Assembly (NCBI GenBank): GCA_038087035.1
Contig: CP051187.1
Span: 3,725,001-3,789,000 of the forward strand
Source of the DNA: Gloeotrichia echinulata CP02
GTDB taxonomy: Bacteria > Cyanobacteriota > Cyanobacteriia > Cyanobacteriales > Nostocaceae
DNA length: 64,000 nt
Reading direction: 5' to 3'
Shown here: in pieces, positions 43,524-53,119 of the stretch
How the letters are laid out: each line of letters begins with the position of its first letter
Position numbering within the stretch: the stretch's first letter is position 1
Program-made: the position numbers and the translations under genes
Notes under the pieces: generated by a model
Seen by the model: only the letters and a program-made list of their open reading frames with translations
Databases searched by the model: none
What the model was told of the DNA's origin: nothing

Positions 43524-43730
43524 ATGAAAGAACAACTCGAAAAGCGCCTCGCCGAACTCAAAGCCGAATTTGCATCAGGACAAAAAGTTATGGCTGATTT
43601 AGAGGCGAAACAAGCAAATCTGCGTGATACCTTATTGCGAATTAGTGGAGCAATTCAAATTTTAGAAGAAGAAATAGGCAAAGTCAGCACAGAGTCAACA
43701 AATACTCAAGAACCTGTAGCAATAAATTAA
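43524..43730 (+). CDS. Small coiled-coil protein at the end of the injection-system remnant
   Basis: 68 residues, start ATG directly after the preceding TAA (TAAATG). Almost entirely a predicted coiled coil: LEKRLAELKAEFASGQKVMADLEAKQANLRDTLLRISGAIQILEEEIGKV. Proteins of this kind often follow tail genes; function unknown. It is intact in itself, but its partners are broken. Confidence 0.55.
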   Translation: MKEQLEKRLAELKAEFASGQKVMADLEAKQANLRDTLLRISGAIQILEEEIGKVSTESTNTQEPVAIN

Positions 43731-43861
43731 TACCGCTGCGTCTATAGCGTTTCCCGGTCTAGTGAGGTAATATACCGTATTGTCAGCGCAAGCTCCTCGC
43801 TTGCGCTTAGGGGGTTGGGGGTGGTCGATTGTACGTCACTGAGAACCGCTATATATAAATA

Positions 43862-46396
43862 CTAATCTTCCACGCCCACAGCTACCTTTTTGCTGTAATA
43901 TTCAGTTTGTGCATACACGCTGATAATGCTATCACCAACTACAAAAAATGTACCTTCTTGCTCATATTTAGAAAACTGCAAATTCGGACATTTAGCAGCA
44001 AGTTCCTCAGCAGTCATAGCAGGCGTTGCCATTTCATCTGGTAAAAGTCCAGTGGCACCGATGTAGAATACTAAAGGAGAAATATTTTCTTGGTAAATTC
44101 TCTCTGCATATCGCTCTAGTTTGGTATTCGCTATCGTCAAAGCTGTCACCATTTCTTCTTTGCTGACAGGCTTACCAGTTTGTTGATCATCCAACAACCG
44201 CGCCAAACTTTCAGCACCGACTTTGGCAAGAATTTTGACAACAATGCCATTTTTTTCTAATCCCAGAAAATCATCAAAAATTGGTTTCATCAAATCATCA
44301 ACTTTGGTAATCTTGATTCTGGAGGAAAGGGCTTTGTGTCTAAAGGCGTAATTTTCATTCAAAGCCATATCAAAGCTAGGCTTGGTGAAAATTTCCCCAG
44401 TTTCTTTGTCATAAACCTGATACATTCTGTCCAGGAATTTATTAGCAGAAGGTAACTTGCTGAGGTTGAGAATATCTTGACTGCCAATGTCGATTTTATA
44501 GCTCACTCGTGAGTCAAGTGTACCATTAATTAGAGCTTCTTTGATGTCAGTATATTCGTTGGTTGTCGGGAAATTCAGGTAAAGGTTTTTGGACAGATAG
44601 TGTTTTTTCAACTCATCTAACTGAGCCGCGATAAACACATCAGATTCTTCTCGTAAATGTGCGGAAATAATACTAGTAAGTACTTTGATTTCCGCAAGTT
44701 CATTGAACAAGCCATCAATACTGCTATAACTTCCATCAAACGGTACTAAGGGCAAATTATCTAACTCGATGGTATATTCAGCATGAAAGTCAAACTCATC
44801 GCCTGACAACACACCTGTTTGCTTGAGCAAATCAAAGGCTTTTTTATTGCTGATTTTGACTTGTAAAGATTTGACATTGATTTCACCATCACTGACAATC
44901 GTGTAATTATTAAAGGTAGCTAAGTCATTGACCAATAAACCTGCAACTTCAATAATTGGGGTTTTATCTTCAGCTTTAATCAGCTTAACTTTGCGGGTGA
45001 CAAGCATATTGATGGTAGCGGTGTTGCGATTAATTTCAAATCCACCCATTCCCACATATTCACCAATATCAATATATTCTGTCCTCAACCAAGGTCTGAC
45101 GAGTTCACCATTCTCATCTCTAACCCCTTTAACTCGTTTGATACCTTTTCTCTGATAATTATCTTGCAGGTGTTTGATATTAATGATGATGCTGTGGCGA
45201 TATTCCTCAAAGATTTTAATTAGTTCCAAAAGAGAAATTTTGTTATTGACCTTCACTTGTTCGCTAATTTCATGCTCCTGCAATACATTAGGATAAAAGA
45301 GGGCAATATCAATATCTTGAGCAAAGTTAGCTATGTCCTGATTCGTCAACGCTTTAGCATGTTTTTCAGTCAAAGTTACATCAAATGTGCTGGCTATGGC
45401 ATACTTAGAAGTATTCAAATTTCCCTCAGCTAAATTAGCTTTAGCAAAGGCGTACACAGATTCATCATTCTGTGCAACACCTACATCTTTCATTTGCTCA
45501 TAAACCTCTGGACTAATTTGCTTATATTTATAGATAATTCCTTCATCCTCTGGCTGTAGTCCAAAGATTTTCAGAGTCTGATTTGTCCCATTAATTTTCT
45601 TACCACTCCGCGAAAAGAACAATTGATAACTGTAATCAGCCGCTAAAGGTTCTTCTATTGCTAAAGCCACAGCAGCACCTAACAATTTAGCCGTGCTGTA
45701 AATAGCGTCATAAACTTCTTTTACGTTACCAGCTTTGATGCAGCAACCAGAGACGGTATTAGCAATTTTAGCCAGCAGTTTAAAATCAGAAGCATTGGAA
45801 TAGGCGATGGTGTTGACAAAAACATCCATCTGCTTTAATTCTTCACAGATATTTTCAATCGCTCTCGCTTCTGCACTAGGGCTGCTATCATTAGCATAGC
45901 CATCACTGTGCAAAGTTATGGCTGTTAGTTCTCCCGCTTGAATTAAGGATTTTGCTAGCTTTAGTGACTGCGATATGCAGGTAAGATAGCTCGCTTGAAT
46001 CGCTTTAATTTCTGCCAAATATGGAGAATTTTGCTGCATCACTTCCTGAATTGGAACTCTCTGGAAGTGACAGGTGACATCGCCAAGAGAAGAATAGGAT
46101 ATCAGGCTGATAACTAATTGGAAGTTAAGATATTCATCTAGGGTCAAAAGCTTGATTAATGTGTCCTTTAAGGCGGCGATATCATAATACATCGAGCCGG
46201 AACGGTCGATGATAATGATGCTATGAGCTACCTGTTTTTGGGGAACTTCACCCTCAAGGATTTCTACATTAAATCCTTCGACTAAATAGTGAGCTTTTTC
46301 TTTACCTGCTAAGTTGTAAAGGGTGAATTTTGTTCTATTATTAAAGGTAGATTTGACAGAAGTCTTTACAGGCTGATTTTTTACTTGATTGAACAT
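43862..46396 (-). CDS. Large VWA-domain protein
   Basis: About 844 residues. A VIT-like N-terminus precedes a von Willebrand A domain with a full MIDAS motif: IIIIDRSGSMYYD (DxSxS, about 64-76), followed by LTCISQSLKLA and ITLHSDGYAND (second Asp). The remaining 600 residues have no family I recognise, mixing beta and coiled regions. No signal peptide, so probably cytosolic. The start at 46396 follows AAGGTGG; ORF extension upstream is not supported. It stands alone, without the MoxR-type ATPase that often accompanies VWA proteins. Possible roles are metal-dependent protein binding or a conflict-system adaptor; both are guesses. Confidence 0.75.
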   Translation of the reverse strand: MFNQVKNQPVKTSVKSTFNNRTKFTLYNLAGKEKAHYLVEGFNVEILEGEVPQKQVAHSIIIIDRSGSMYYDIAALKDTLIKLLTLDEYLNFQLVISLISYSSLGDVTCHFQRVPIQEVMQQNSPYLAEIKAIQASYLTCISQSLKLAKSLIQAGELTAITLHSDGYANDSSPSAEARAIENICEELKQMDVFVNTIAYSNASDFKLLAKIANTVSGCCIKAGNVKEVYDAIYSTAKLLGAAVALAIEEPLAADYSYQLFFSRSGKKINGTNQTLKIFGLQPEDEGIIYKYKQISPEVYEQMKDVGVAQNDESVYAFAKANLAEGNLNTSKYAIASTFDVTLTEKHAKALTNQDIANFAQDIDIALFYPNVLQEHEISEQVKVNNKISLLELIKIFEEYRHSIIINIKHLQDNYQRKGIKRVKGVRDENGELVRPWLRTEYIDIGEYVGMGGFEINRNTATINMLVTRKVKLIKAEDKTPIIEVAGLLVNDLATFNNYTIVSDGEINVKSLQVKISNKKAFDLLKQTGVLSGDEFDFHAEYTIELDNLPLVPFDGSYSSIDGLFNELAEIKVLTSIISAHLREESDVFIAAQLDELKKHYLSKNLYLNFPTTNEYTDIKEALINGTLDSRVSYKIDIGSQDILNLSKLPSANKFLDRMYQVYDKETGEIFTKPSFDMALNENYAFRHKALSSRIKITKVDDLMKPIFDDFLGLEKNGIVVKILAKVGAESLARLLDDQQTGKPVSKEEMVTALTIANTKLERYAERIYQENISPLVFYIGATGLLPDEMATPAMTAEELAAKCPNLQFSKYEQEGTFFVVGDSIISVYAQTEYYSKKVAVGVED

Positions 46397-46899
46397 ATTT
46401 CCACCTTCACTAATCAAGGTCACGACTCATCTGTATCCCCTCGGAAAATTTGAGGGTAATTATACACGAACTGGTGTTGCTGAATAAATGGATGAAGATT
46501 TCACGCAGAGGCGCATACTTCGACTGCGCTCAGTAACCAGAGGCGCAAAGAGTAAGAGGAGAGTTAGCTTTGAGTGACGAAGTTGTAATAATTCATATTC
46601 TGCGATGCCTCAAAAATTAGCATTACAATTAATGCCAAATCAATGTTAAAATTGGCATAGGATTCACACATTTTGGGTAGAGATATTTGCATTCACGCAG
46701 TCAGTGCTAAGGGCGTTTAACAATTGCAAATAAGGTGCATCCCTTGGCCATTTGCTTTACCACTCATCGAATGTTTATACTTATATAGTACATTAGTACT
46801 AGTAAATTGTCAACTATCCCAGGGGAGACAAGGATATGACCCTTGACCTTTGACGCTTGACCCTTGACCCTTGACGCTTGACGCTTGACCCCTGACCCC
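46397..46899. other. Repeat-bearing spacer
   Basis: No gene. From 46838 to 46898 an array of GACCCTTGACGCTTGACC-like units (STRR), and at 46500-46560 a GCAGAGGCGC / CCAGAGGCGCAAAGAG segment of the common leader-type repeat. Confidence 0.6.
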
Positions 46900-47522
46900 T
46901 TACGCTCCTGGTTTAAAATAGTCGAGGAGGCGATCGCCTGAATCTGCGCGAATCAAAGCGACAATTACTTCTGGTAAGGCGGTGAAACTGGGGTAAACTA
47001 GATAGCGTGGTTCCCAACTAGGGCGAAACTTTTCTTTGTATGCGTGTACGCCTTGGAAGTTGTAGAAACGATTCAAATGTTCGTAAAGATAATGCAATAC
47101 TTTTTCTAAGCGACGTGATTCTGGGGTTTCACCAACGCCAGCTAGGGCTGAGAGTCCAAAATTAAAGCTGTCGTACCCAAGTTCTTTATAGTGCTGTAAC
47201 AAGGAAGTAAATAAAAAGTCCATCGTCCCATTCTCAATTGATTGACGATGGCGCATCATGTCGTTGGTAACTTCGTTAAGCTGGTATTCTGACAAAATAT
47301 TTGCAAAGGCGATGACTTGACCTTCAGGATTATGCACTACCGCGATTTCACTCTCTCGCAGATATACTTCATCAAACCAACCCAAAGAAAATTTCTTTTC
47401 TGAACCTTCTACCATTTTGAGCCATTCATCACTCACAGGTTTGAGTTGGCGCAACAATTCATCGGCGATTGGGGGTTTGTAAAATTCTGCCTGATATCCT
47501 AGCTTCGTCAACCGATTTATTG
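46900..47522 (-). pseudogene. MprF-like (DUF2156) C-terminal fragment
   Basis: About 207 codons from the element edge: INRLTKLGYQAEFYKPPIAD, then SLGWFDEVYLRESEIAVVHN, GTMDFLFTSLLQHYKELGYDSFNFGLSALAGVG, FYNFQGVHAYKEKFRPSWEPRYLVYPS. This is the catalytic GNAT-fold C-terminus of phosphatidylglycerol lysyltransferase-like proteins. The membrane domain and the first part of the catalytic domain are missing. The ORF could be read from an internal TTG, but a functional product is unlikely. Confidence 0.75.
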
Positions 47523-47718
47523 GGATATTCCGTACTTAGCGTGCTGAATTTATTAAAAAATCAGCTTGAAACCCTTGCAGAGCTAAGATAATAGCCATTA
47601 TTTTCTGTATTTTATATCATATTGCTAAAAATTAAATTATGAACGCCTGTAAGCCTTACTTTTAAAGCAAATTTATAGACTTTAATTAATAATTAAGCAC
47701 GCTAAGTACGCAAGAACC
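47523..47718 (+). mobile_element. 196-bp inverted-repeat element, copy 7 (subfamily I)
   Basis: Starts GGATATTCCGTACTTAGCG (two changes from the usual GGCTCTTCC) and ends CGCTAAGTACGCAAGAACC. It joins an esterase start to an MprF-like end. Confidence 0.9.
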
Positions 47719-47942
47719 GGATTTTTCTCATAGCCAGGGGGTAAGGAAACTCCATAGGTACGTTCTCCACCCATAACTTGACTGTTGTAGATTTCTAACT
47801 TGTAGGTGAGGTCAGTAGGGGTTACAGGAGAAACCGTTGGCGTCGCTTGTGGCGGTTTGGCGACTACACCTTGGGAATAATTATAGCTAATTAAGGTCAG
47901 TAGGGAAGCCAACACTAGAATTTGAGATTGTTTGTAGTTCAT
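47719..47942 (-). pseudogene. Secreted esterase (alpha/beta hydrolase) N-terminal fragment
   Basis: The first 74 codons of a secreted hydrolase: signal peptide MNYKQSQILVLASLLTLISY, low-complexity PPQATPTVSPVTPTD, then YKLEIYNSQVMGGERTYGVSLPPGYEKNP, the N-terminal block of esterase D-type enzymes. The frame enters the 196-bp element before the catalytic Ser. The MprF-like fragment beyond it recalls operons pairing an MprF homologue with a lysyl-lipid hydrolase. Confidence 0.72.
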
Positions 47943-48092
47943 GGATCTTAATTATAAACTTCGACTTTTAACCAATTTGCGATCGCCTGATTCACCAACT
48001 TTGGAAACTCTCCCATCACCAGATGTCCAGCCTTGGCAAAATGTAAGTAAATACCCTTGATAAAGTTGTAAAAATACTTATTGGTGGGTGTT

Positions 48093-48127
48093 GACGGTTG
48101 ACGGTTGACTGTCAACCGTCAACCGTC
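48093..48127. repeat. Perfect 17-bp inverted repeat made of GACGGTT units
   Basis: GACGGTTGACGGTTGAC, one T, then GTCAACCGTCAACCGTC. The heptamer array has become a perfect hairpin. It lies in the 590-bp spacer upstream of the sensor kinase, which otherwise shows only the remnants of leader sequence and TGACAAA repeats. Confidence 0.9.
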
Positions 48128-48538
48128 AACCGTCTGACAAATGACAAATGACAAACAAAGCCAGTATGCTTTAATAGCCGACCTAGCTTGAAAACAAAAC
48201 TCCATCCCCTTGTGGATTGAGCTACAGAAAAATTATAAACTGAACATTGAGAAGTAATAAAGAAACCTTATATAAATATCCAGTAGTTATACGCAGAAAA
48301 ATCTAAGGTATGCATAGCAAGAATATTGATAAAATGAGCGGGAGATCACAAACTGACAAAATTCAATGGGTATACTCTAATGAAGTAGACACAATCCCGA
48401 TACTCAGAAAAGTTGGTGTGACTAACTACTAGTCCCCTATCCCCAGTTCCTAGTCCTTATTTTCAAGACAGCTTTTTGAATATCAGCAATGGACAACAAG
48501 GCACAACTGATATTGGAGAAAATCGCCGTCAGGCAATC

Positions 48539-50056
48539 ATGATTGTAACTCAACAACAGCACAGCAATATGGGAGAACAATCAATCTCCCCCCATCTACC
48601 TCAACAACTGGGGATACTCCAACGGCTAACTAACCTGACCAACCAGCGTCTGACGAATTTACCCGACTTGTTAAAAGTGATGGTAGAGGAGATTTGCGAT
48701 GGTATTGAAAGTACAGAATTTTGTCTGATAGCCTTATCTCATCCCCAAACCCAAAAGTTAGAATTAACCGCCACAGCGGGACTAGATGTCGAAAAATTAC
48801 CTTTCCTCAACCTGAATGGTAATTTGGAAGCTAGAGATCCCCTCTGGCGTTGGTCAGAAGAATCAATATCGCTCCACACCGATACAGATTTACTAGCCCA
48901 GGTATTTACCACAGGTGTTTCCCAGATGTTTCATGGGACTAGACAAGAAACAGATTCTGTGGTAGAGGAATTACCATCGTCCCCATCTCCCTCTGTCCAG
49001 ATATGTAGTGGGTTTACCCCCTCGTCAGCGTATGTTGTAGCCATAGAGTCTGCACAAGCAGGACGATTGGGAGTAATCGCAATTGGTAACTGGGAAAATA
49101 CCGATGCTTTTAATAGTACTACGCAGAACCTTTTGGATGCAGTGGGGGAAGTGGCGGCGATCGCCATTAATAATGCTAGAATGATCAAAGCCTTGGAAGA
49201 GCGAGAAGAACTCTTAGCCAAACAAAACGAAATTCTGCTAGAGCAAAATCGTGAACTAGAAAAAAACCGACACCAAATTCAACTACAGAACCTGCAACTT
49301 TTAGAAGCAGCGACGCTAAAATCCCAATTTTTAGCCACTACATCCCATGAACTCCGCACCCCCCTCAATGTGATTTTAGGCTTATCACAAGTGTTGTTGC
49401 GCCAACGACTCTCCACCTTATCTGAGTCACAAGTAGATATGGTGCAACGAATTCTCAATAATGGCAATCACCTGTTAACAATCATTGACGATATGCTTTA
49501 CTTTGGTAACGTCGAAGCAGGTCGGCTGTCATTTCAAGTTGAGGAATTTAATTTAACTACTTTAATCTTAACAACCGTAGCTGAACACCGTTCCCTAGCG
49601 GAGGACAAGTTATTAGATTTGCAAGTAGAAGTCAATCTTACTAGTCCCTTCGTAGTCAATGACAGCGCCCGCGTCAAACAGGTTTTAGTCAAGCTATTAT
49701 TAAATGCTATTAAGTTTACAGAAACTGGTAGCGTCAAAGTCAAAGTATGGGAAATCTCCAGTGAGAGAATTGCGATCGCAGTTCAAGATACTGGCATCGG
49801 CATCGCCGAATCTGACCTAGAATATACAATATTTGAGCAATTCCGGCAAGTTGATCAAAGTAATACCCGCAAGTATGGCGGTATTGGTTTGGGGCTAGCA
49901 ATTACCAAATCATTAGTTGAAATCATGCAAGGCACCATCAATATTACCAGCAAACTCGGTGAAGGTTCCACTTTCTGCGTCGAATTACCAAGACAAGTCA
50001 ATTCCCAGGGGTGGGATAGGGAAGTTAAACCCTCAAGCAAACCCACGCTGCTATGA
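48539..50056 (+). CDS. GAF-domain sensor histidine kinase
   Basis: About 505 residues. A GAF-like sensory domain (about 35-215: LPDLLKVMVEEICDGIESTEFCLIALS ... AGRLGVIAIGNW), a coiled linker, then the H box FLATTSHELRTPLNVILGLSQVLLRQ with phospho-acceptor His, N box VKQVLVKLLLNAIKFTETGS, G1 VQDTGIGIAESD, F box FEQFRQVD and G2 YGGIGLGLAITKSLVE. No membrane helices, so cytosolic. Ends with ITSKLGEGSTFCVELP. Start uncertain: ATG at 48539 or 48572, or a TTG at 48476. No response regulator is adjacent (orphan). Confidence 0.85.
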   Translation: MIVTQQQHSNMGEQSISPHLPQQLGILQRLTNLTNQRLTNLPDLLKVMVEEICDGIESTEFCLIALSHPQTQKLELTATAGLDVEKLPFLNLNGNLEARDPLWRWSEESISLHTDTDLLAQVFTTGVSQMFHGTRQETDSVVEELPSSPSPSVQICSGFTPSSAYVVAIESAQAGRLGVIAIGNWENTDAFNSTTQNLLDAVGEVAAIAINNARMIKALEEREELLAKQNEILLEQNRELEKNRHQIQLQNLQLLEAATLKSQFLATTSHELRTPLNVILGLSQVLLRQRLSTLSESQVDMVQRILNNGNHLLTIIDDMLYFGNVEAGRLSFQVEEFNLTTLILTTVAEHRSLAEDKLLDLQVEVNLTSPFVVNDSARVKQVLVKLLLNAIKFTETGSVKVKVWEISSERIAIAVQDTGIGIAESDLEYTIFEQFRQVDQSNTRKYGGIGLGLAITKSLVEIMQGTINITSKLGEGSTFCVELPRQVNSQGWDREVKPSSKPTLL

Positions 50057-50155
50057 ACTACCCCATCTTACTTCACTTCGTGACGCTACGCGAACGTTGA
50101 AGATGGGGTTTCTACATCCCCATTACCGTAAAGCTAGAAGTTTGGTTTCCAAAGG

Positions 50156-52030
50156 TTAATCATTAATTGAGCTTTGTCCTAGTCCGTTTTTCCTGCGTTC
50201 GGGACTACCAGTAGGAATCGAAGCAATTAATTTCTGAGTATATTCTTCTTTGGGTTCGCGATAAATACTTTCTGCTGTACCTTCTTCAACAATTTGACCG
50301 CGATTCATAACTAGAATGCGATCGCTCATAAATTTGACTACACTTAAATCGTGGGAAATAAAGATATAAGTCAATTGAAAATCTGACTGCAATTCTTTCA
50401 ATAGATTCAATACCTGCGCCTGTACAGAAACATCTAGCGCGGAAACCGATTCATCGCATATAATAAATTTAGGATTTAATGCCAAAGAACGCGCAATACA
50501 AATCCGCTGACGTTGACCGCCAGAAAACTGGTGGGGATAGCGGTTCATCGCATCTGCAGTCAATCCCACCCGTTCTAAAAGTTCGGCTACCCGTTCTCGG
50601 CGTTGTCGTGGCGTCTTACCAACTGAGTGAATTACCAAGGGTTCCATCACCGCATCCCCAACCTTCATGCGTGGGTCGAGGGAACTAAAGGGATTTTGGA
50701 AGACTATTTGCATTTCTCGCCGCAGTTTTTGCAACGGTTCTCCTTTGAGTGTGGTAATATCTTGCCCATCGAAGATAATTTGACCACTCATCGGTTCAAT
50801 TAATCGCAGCAAGGTTCTCCCAAGAGTGGTTTTACCGCAACCAGATTCTCCCACCAATCCGAGTGTTTCCCCTGGTTTGACATCAAAGGAAACATTATTA
50901 ACTGCCATATTATAGCGTTTTGTACCACCCAATATGCCCCGCACTGGGAAGCCTACCTTGAGGTGGCGAATTTCTAACAGAGGTGTCTTTCTGCTGAGGT
51001 TTACTAATCTTACAACTATTTCCTCACTGGTAATTTCCGGCGGTTGTAGCGGTTGTTTCGCCTGAATTACCGGCTTTCCAGTTGCATTCTCATCCACACT
51101 CATGTAGTCAGAAACCGTGAGTAATTTTTGTGGATGACGGGTGAGTGTGGGACGGCAAGCTACCAAACCCTTAGTATAGGGATGTTGGGGGTTACTAAAA
51201 ATTTGCTCCACCGTGCCATATTCTACAACTTCACCACGATACATCACCGCTACATTGTCAGCAATTTCCGAAATTAATCCCAAATCGTGGGTGATAAAAA
51301 TCATTGCCATATCGCGGCCTTGCTGCAATTCTGCCATCAACTTGAGAATTGTTGCCTGTACCGTCACATCTAAAGCTGTAGTTGGTTCATCAGCAATTAA
51401 CAGCGATGGATTACAAGAAATCGCCATTGCGATCATCACCCGCTGTAACTGACCACCAGAAAGCTCATGGGGGTAACGCTCCAGCATAGCTTCCTTTTGC
51501 TGCTGCACCCACTGTACCAGTTTTTGCCCATTTTGTTGCTTCTCAGTTTCGAGATACTGTTGTTGTATCTGCTCATCGCTAGGGAGGAGTTTGACTTCTT
51601 GCAAACCAGCGATCGCAATTCTTCGAGCTTGGGCCGCTGACACATTCTGATGTCGCATGATCGCTTCTGTTAGCTGAAACCCAATGTTATAAACCGGATT
51701 GAGGGAACTCATCGGTTCTTGAAAAATCATGGCGATATCGCCACCTCGGTATAACTGCATTTCCTCAGGGGGTAACGCCAATAAATTGATGGGTGTACCA
51801 TTCTCCTGGGGGCGAAACCAAATTTCCCCGCCACTAACTCTACCAGGACTCTGTAACAAACCCATCACCGCTAAGGCTGTGACCGATTTACCACTCCCAG
51901 ACTCTCCTACTATTCCTAGCGTTTCGCCTCCATACAGTCCAAAAGAAATACCATCTACAGCCTTGACTATGTTGCCATCACTGGAAAATTCTACTTGAAG
52001 ATTGCGAACTTCTAGGACAGTTTCTCTCAT
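50156..52030 (-). CDS. Oligopeptide-type ABC transporter, fused DppD-DppF ATPase
   Basis: 624 residues with two ATPase domains in one chain. NBD1: Walker A GESGSGKSVTALAVMGLL, signature LSGGQLQRVMIA, Walker B LLIADEPTTALD. NBD2: Walker A GESGCGKTTLGRTLLRLI, signature FSGGQRQRICIARSL, Walker B FIICDESVSALD. Oligopeptide signature tails (HPYTKGLVACRPTL; EEYTQKLIASIP) lie after each. It would energise uptake of peptides, nickel or glutathione-like solutes with permeases encoded elsewhere. A Gln-rich insert (QQQYLETEKQQNGQKLVQWVQQQ) is found in NBD1. Confidence 0.92.
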   Translation of the reverse strand: MRETVLEVRNLQVEFSSDGNIVKAVDGISFGLYGGETLGIVGESGSGKSVTALAVMGLLQSPGRVSGGEIWFRPQENGTPINLLALPPEEMQLYRGGDIAMIFQEPMSSLNPVYNIGFQLTEAIMRHQNVSAAQARRIAIAGLQEVKLLPSDEQIQQQYLETEKQQNGQKLVQWVQQQKEAMLERYPHELSGGQLQRVMIAMAISCNPSLLIADEPTTALDVTVQATILKLMAELQQGRDMAMIFITHDLGLISEIADNVAVMYRGEVVEYGTVEQIFSNPQHPYTKGLVACRPTLTRHPQKLLTVSDYMSVDENATGKPVIQAKQPLQPPEITSEEIVVRLVNLSRKTPLLEIRHLKVGFPVRGILGGTKRYNMAVNNVSFDVKPGETLGLVGESGCGKTTLGRTLLRLIEPMSGQIIFDGQDITTLKGEPLQKLRREMQIVFQNPFSSLDPRMKVGDAVMEPLVIHSVGKTPRQRRERVAELLERVGLTADAMNRYPHQFSGGQRQRICIARSLALNPKFIICDESVSALDVSVQAQVLNLLKELQSDFQLTYIFISHDLSVVKFMSDRILVMNRGQIVEEGTAESIYREPKEEYTQKLIASIPTGSPERRKNGLGQSSIND

Positions 52031-52080
52031 AGGAATCGGGGTTAGATGTTTAGGGAAAATTATCTGAATTTTAACAGTCG

Positions 52081-52222
52081 TTCGGGGCGCAAGGCGTTGC
52101 GCCCCGAAAGTTCATTTAACGACGCCAAAAACGCTGATTTTTCCGTGGAATCAGCGGTTAATGACCAATGACCAATGACCAATGACAAATGACAAATGAC
52201 CAATGACCAATGACCAATGACC
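52081..52222. repeat. Palindrome plus CCAATGA heptamers before ssb end
   Basis: 52081-52108: TTCGGGGCGCAAGGCGTTGC continuing into GCCCCGAA, a variant of the GC-rich palindrome with CG at the centre. 52157-52222: about nine units of CCAATGA/CAAATGA. Confidence 0.85.
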
Positions 52223-52223
52223 A

Positions 52224-52796
52224 TTAAAACGGAATATCATCTATATTCGGTTCTTCTTCCTGCACTGGCTGATAGGTAGTGCGTTCAAAATTGCTTGGTT
52301 GGGGTACGGGTTGGGGGTTTGTCCCCAGGGGAATGACGTTATTAGTTGTAGGTGGGGTAGCTGGGGGACGGGATGACTGATAACTGGGAATATTGGTCTC
52401 AGGGGGACGGGATGCTACAGGTGGAGGCGATTGGCGTGAGTTAGTCTCTGTGGGAGTTCTAGTTGCTGATGCTGATGAAGTCAGATTGAAACCATTTCCT
52501 ACAGACTGAATTTGTTGTATGGTCAATTCAGCACGTTTTTCCTTGAATCCTTCTGGACGCTCAATGGTATTCATACCTAAACGTCCTACCAGAATCACGC
52601 GATCGCCTTGGTGGTAGTTTTGTTGAATTTCTTTCGCCAGATTCCCCCAGCTGACAACTTTTAAGGTCGCTGGTGTATCCTCTGGTTTCTGGGAATTGGG
52701 AAACTGCACTAGCATTTCCGTAACTTCCAGATTATCCGCTGTAAAGCGTAGTTGTGGCTCTTGAATGATTTCTGCCATCAAAACGCAGCTGTTCAT
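52224..52796 (-). CDS. ssb: Single-stranded DNA-binding protein
   Basis: 190 residues. The OB fold (1-105) reads MNSCVLMAEIIQEPQLRFTA, VVSWGNLAKEIQQNYHQGDRVILVGRLGMNTIERPEGFKEKRAELTIQQIQSV. A disordered Pro/Thr/Ser-rich linker (about 110-182) ends in the acidic tip EEEPNIDDIPF that recruits repair and replication partners. Full length for cyanobacterial SSB. The start ATG has AGGAG about 5-10 nt upstream (TTAGGAGTAAT). Single gene. Confidence 0.94.
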   Translation of the reverse strand: MNSCVLMAEIIQEPQLRFTADNLEVTEMLVQFPNSQKPEDTPATLKVVSWGNLAKEIQQNYHQGDRVILVGRLGMNTIERPEGFKEKRAELTIQQIQSVGNGFNLTSSASATRTPTETNSRQSPPPVASRPPETNIPSYQSSRPPATPPTTNNVIPLGTNPQPVPQPSNFERTTYQPVQEEEPNIDDIPF

Positions 52797-53113
52797 AATA
52801 TTACTCCTAAATCGAAAATAGTGCTGAGTGCTGAGTGGGAAAAGATGGATTTTTAATGAGTGCCAATCAATATAATAAGACTACTATTTGATTTTTAAAT
52901 TACATTTAGTTAGGGGTATGCCCACCAAATCTTGGCTATGGTCGGCAATGCTCTACGTACAGATACTATTTTGAGTCAATTGTAACATAAAAATCAAGCG
53001 AAGGCAGTAAACAACATCCTTTGGGACGCTGTTCGTCACCATCGCCTGACCGGATCAAGCATTGAATTCTGCAATTCAATAGTATAATTGTACCATTATG
53101 ACGTGTCAATAAC
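52797..53113. other. Spacer left of the composite transposon
   Basis: About 320 bp with no gene. It contains the ssb promoter region and a GTATAATTGTACCATTATGA stretch; the last bases before the transposon are CAATAACTTATAG. Confidence 0.5.
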
Positions 53114-53119
53114 TTATAG

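Noticed and set aside
48061..48140. Hairpin at 48093 as a transcription terminator
   Set aside because: The arms are heptamer repeats in inverted order without a T-run, and no gene ends close enough upstream on the plus strand.
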